Made by a program: the position numbers and the translations under genes. A stretch of DNA of 64,000 bases from CAWARU01 sp963805795. Lineage in GTDB: Bacteria > Pseudomonadota > Gammaproteobacteria > UBA6186 > Azoamicaceae. This document shows, in pieces, positions 62,914 to 64,000 of this stretch. The notes below the pieces were generated by a model. The model saw only the letters and a list, made by a program, of their open reading frames with translations, did no database searches and was not told the DNA's origin. Position 1 is the first letter of the stretch; the number at the start of each line of letters is the position of its first letter. The stretch lies in NCBI GenBank assembly GCA_963805795.1, contig CAWDVG010000001.1:1364001-1428000 (forward strand). The letters are read 5' to 3'.

Positions 62914-63902
62914 ACAAAAGACTCCGAAAGCTTGCTTGCAGTTTTGCTGCTGGCAGCTGCTGCTTTAGAAATGGTTTGATCAGTGTTGGCTTTTTGATTA
63001 AAAACCTCTTTGGCGATTTCACCAATCCCCGCGAGAGATCCTAATAATTGAGTAGACTCCATAGGCAACATAAGGATTTTTTGATTATTGGAACCGGCTA
63101 TTTTACCAAGCGCATCAATATATTTTTGCGCCACAAAGTAATTGACTGCTTGAATATTACCAGAGGAAATGGCTTTTGAAACCATTTCAGTCGCAAGTGC
63201 TTCTGCTTGTCCTTGACGTTCACGTGCTTCTGCTTCTAAGAAGGCAGCTTGTCTTCGGCCCTCAGCATCTAATATTCTTGCGCTTTTTTCACCTTCGGCT
63301 CGCAGCACTTGTGCTTGTCTGACACCTTCTGCTTCTAAAACAGTGGCACGCTTTTCTCGTTCTGCTTTCATTTGCGCTGTCATGGCTTCTATGAGATCTC
63401 GGGGAGGCGCAATATCCTTAATTTCGATACGCGTTACTTTAGCACCCCAGGGAGCAGTGGCTTCATCAATGACTAATAATAATTTGGAATTGATGTGATC
63501 TCGTTGCGATAGCATTTCGTCTAAATCTAAAGAACCTAAGACCGTTCGAATATTGGTAAGGGTTAAATTTTGAATGGCTTTCACTAAATTACTAACTTCA
63601 TAGGAAGCCTTTGCACAATCAATCACTTGAAAAAATACAACCGCATCAACCCGTACCATCGCATTATCTTTACTGATAACTTCTTGAGGGGGAATGTCTA
63701 AAACTTGTTCCATCATCTCCAATTTAGCATCAATCTTATCGATAAATGGGACAATGATAGAAAGCCCTGGACTTAAAGTATGGGTGTAACGACCAAAACG
63801 AACCACTGTCCATTGAAAGCCTTGCGGTACCTGCTTTACAGCCATTAATACAATAATGACTGCTAATAGTGCGAATAAGCCAATGACAATTTCTACTTGC
63901 AT
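62910..63902 (-). CDS. qmcA: SPFH/stomatin-like protein (QmcA)
   Basis: A 330-residue membrane-anchored SPFH protein. The anchor helix is at residues 3-22 (VEIVIGLFALLAVIIVLMAV). The SPFH domain has VVRFGRYTHTLSPGLSIIVP, MEQVLDIPPQEVISKDNAMV and VLGSLDLDEMLSQRDHI. A long coiled coil rich in Glu/Ala/Arg follows (MKAEREKRATVLEAEGVRQA). These proteins form rings at the inner membrane and affect the FtsH protease. A Ala/Ser/Lys-rich tail (SKAAAASSKTASKLSESF) ends it. Coupled to the NfeD gene, the usual partner. Confidence 0.93.
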   Translation of the reverse strand: MQVEIVIGLFALLAVIIVLMAVKQVPQGFQWTVVRFGRYTHTLSPGLSIIVPFIDKIDAKLEMMEQVLDIPPQEVISKDNAMVRVDAVVFFQVIDCAKASYEVSNLVKAIQNLTLTNIRTVLGSLDLDEMLSQRDHINSKLLLVIDEATAPWGAKVTRIEIKDIAPPRDLIEAMTAQMKAEREKRATVLEAEGVRQAQVLRAEGEKSARILDAEGRRQAAFLEAEARERQGQAEALATEMVSKAISSGNIQAVNYFVAQKYIDALGKIAGSNNQKILMLPMESTQLLGSLAGIGEIAKEVFNQKANTDQTISKAAAASSKTASKLSESFV

Positions 63903-64000
63903 ATGAAGGTCTCCAAATAATAATAAAATCTCAATGTGAATCGAAAAAGGATGCTTTATGCTATCATATTTTAAGAATCTTGTATCTAGTAGTCCCAGAT

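Noticed and set aside
1..64000. CRISPR arrays, complete insertion sequences, rRNA operons, replication origin
   Set aside because: No regularly spaced repeats, transposase genes, rRNA sequence or DnaA-box clusters were seen.

Overview
The window looks like a piece of an AT-rich, host-associated gammaproteobacterial chromosome, most likely of the order Legionellales (Coxiella/Legionella/Berkiella-like). The evidence is gene order and content: yqaA-nlpD-rpoS, ftsB-eno-kdsA-pyrG beside accA-tilS, ndk-rlmN-pilF-hisS-yfgM-bamB-der, rnhB-dnaE, and a sufR-B-C-D-S-U-T cluster with a Rieske protein. These sit among large unique proteins with ankyrin or Sel1-like repeats that resemble effectors. No tRNA, rRNA or CRISPR array was found.

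Layout. 1-2.3 kb: the edge of an accessory island (tail of a possible DprA-like gene overlapping a phosphoribosyltransferase, then two unknown genes). 2.3-13.4 kb: accessory region with a 1532-residue internally duplicated protein, a frameshifted ankyrin gene, acetyltransferases, an amidase and gene remnants (P-loop kinase, ABC-F ATPase). 13.4-18.2 kb: a 966-residue ankyrin/low-complexity protein, an adenylate kinase with a signal peptide, and a polytopic membrane protein. 18.2-22.2 kb: nucleotidyltransferase, methyltransferase, rpoS, nlpD, yqaA. 22.5-24.9 kb: two unknown genes, vapBC and a small low-complexity gene. 25-31.6 kb: ftsB, eno, kdsA, pyrG, accA, tilS. 31.8-43.7 kb: dnaE, rnhB, der, bamB, yfgM, hisS, pilF, rlmN, ndk. 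43.8-54 kb: small exported and membrane proteins, acnA, fumC, a PAP2 protein, a TPR-methyltransferase, trhO and a SEC-C protein. 54.4-61.1 kb: the suf cluster. 61.1-64 kb: a toxin-antitoxin-like pair, nfeD and qmcA.

Three patterns cut across the genes. First, many housekeeping proteins (Eno, DnaE, Der, RlmN, RnhB, SufD, SufT, TrhO, NlpD, YfgM, BamB, FumC, Adk) carry in-frame Asn/Ser/Lys/Thr/Asp-rich inserts or tails, often coded by short tandem DNA repeats. This is unusual for bacteria and is the strongest candidate for something undescribed. Second, single-base indels pile up in three conserved genes (dnaE, sufB, der) while neighbouring genes are clean; uncorrected assembly errors are the simplest explanation. 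Third, several intergenic spaces hold long perfect or near-perfect inverted repeats (17.2, 29.4, 31.7, 52.6 and 62.3 kb), probably small non-autonomous elements or RNA hairpins.

The DNA also shows regulatory structure: palindromic operators in front of vapBC and of the toxin-like gene at 62.0 kb, and an IscR-type-1-like dyad in front of the suf cluster.
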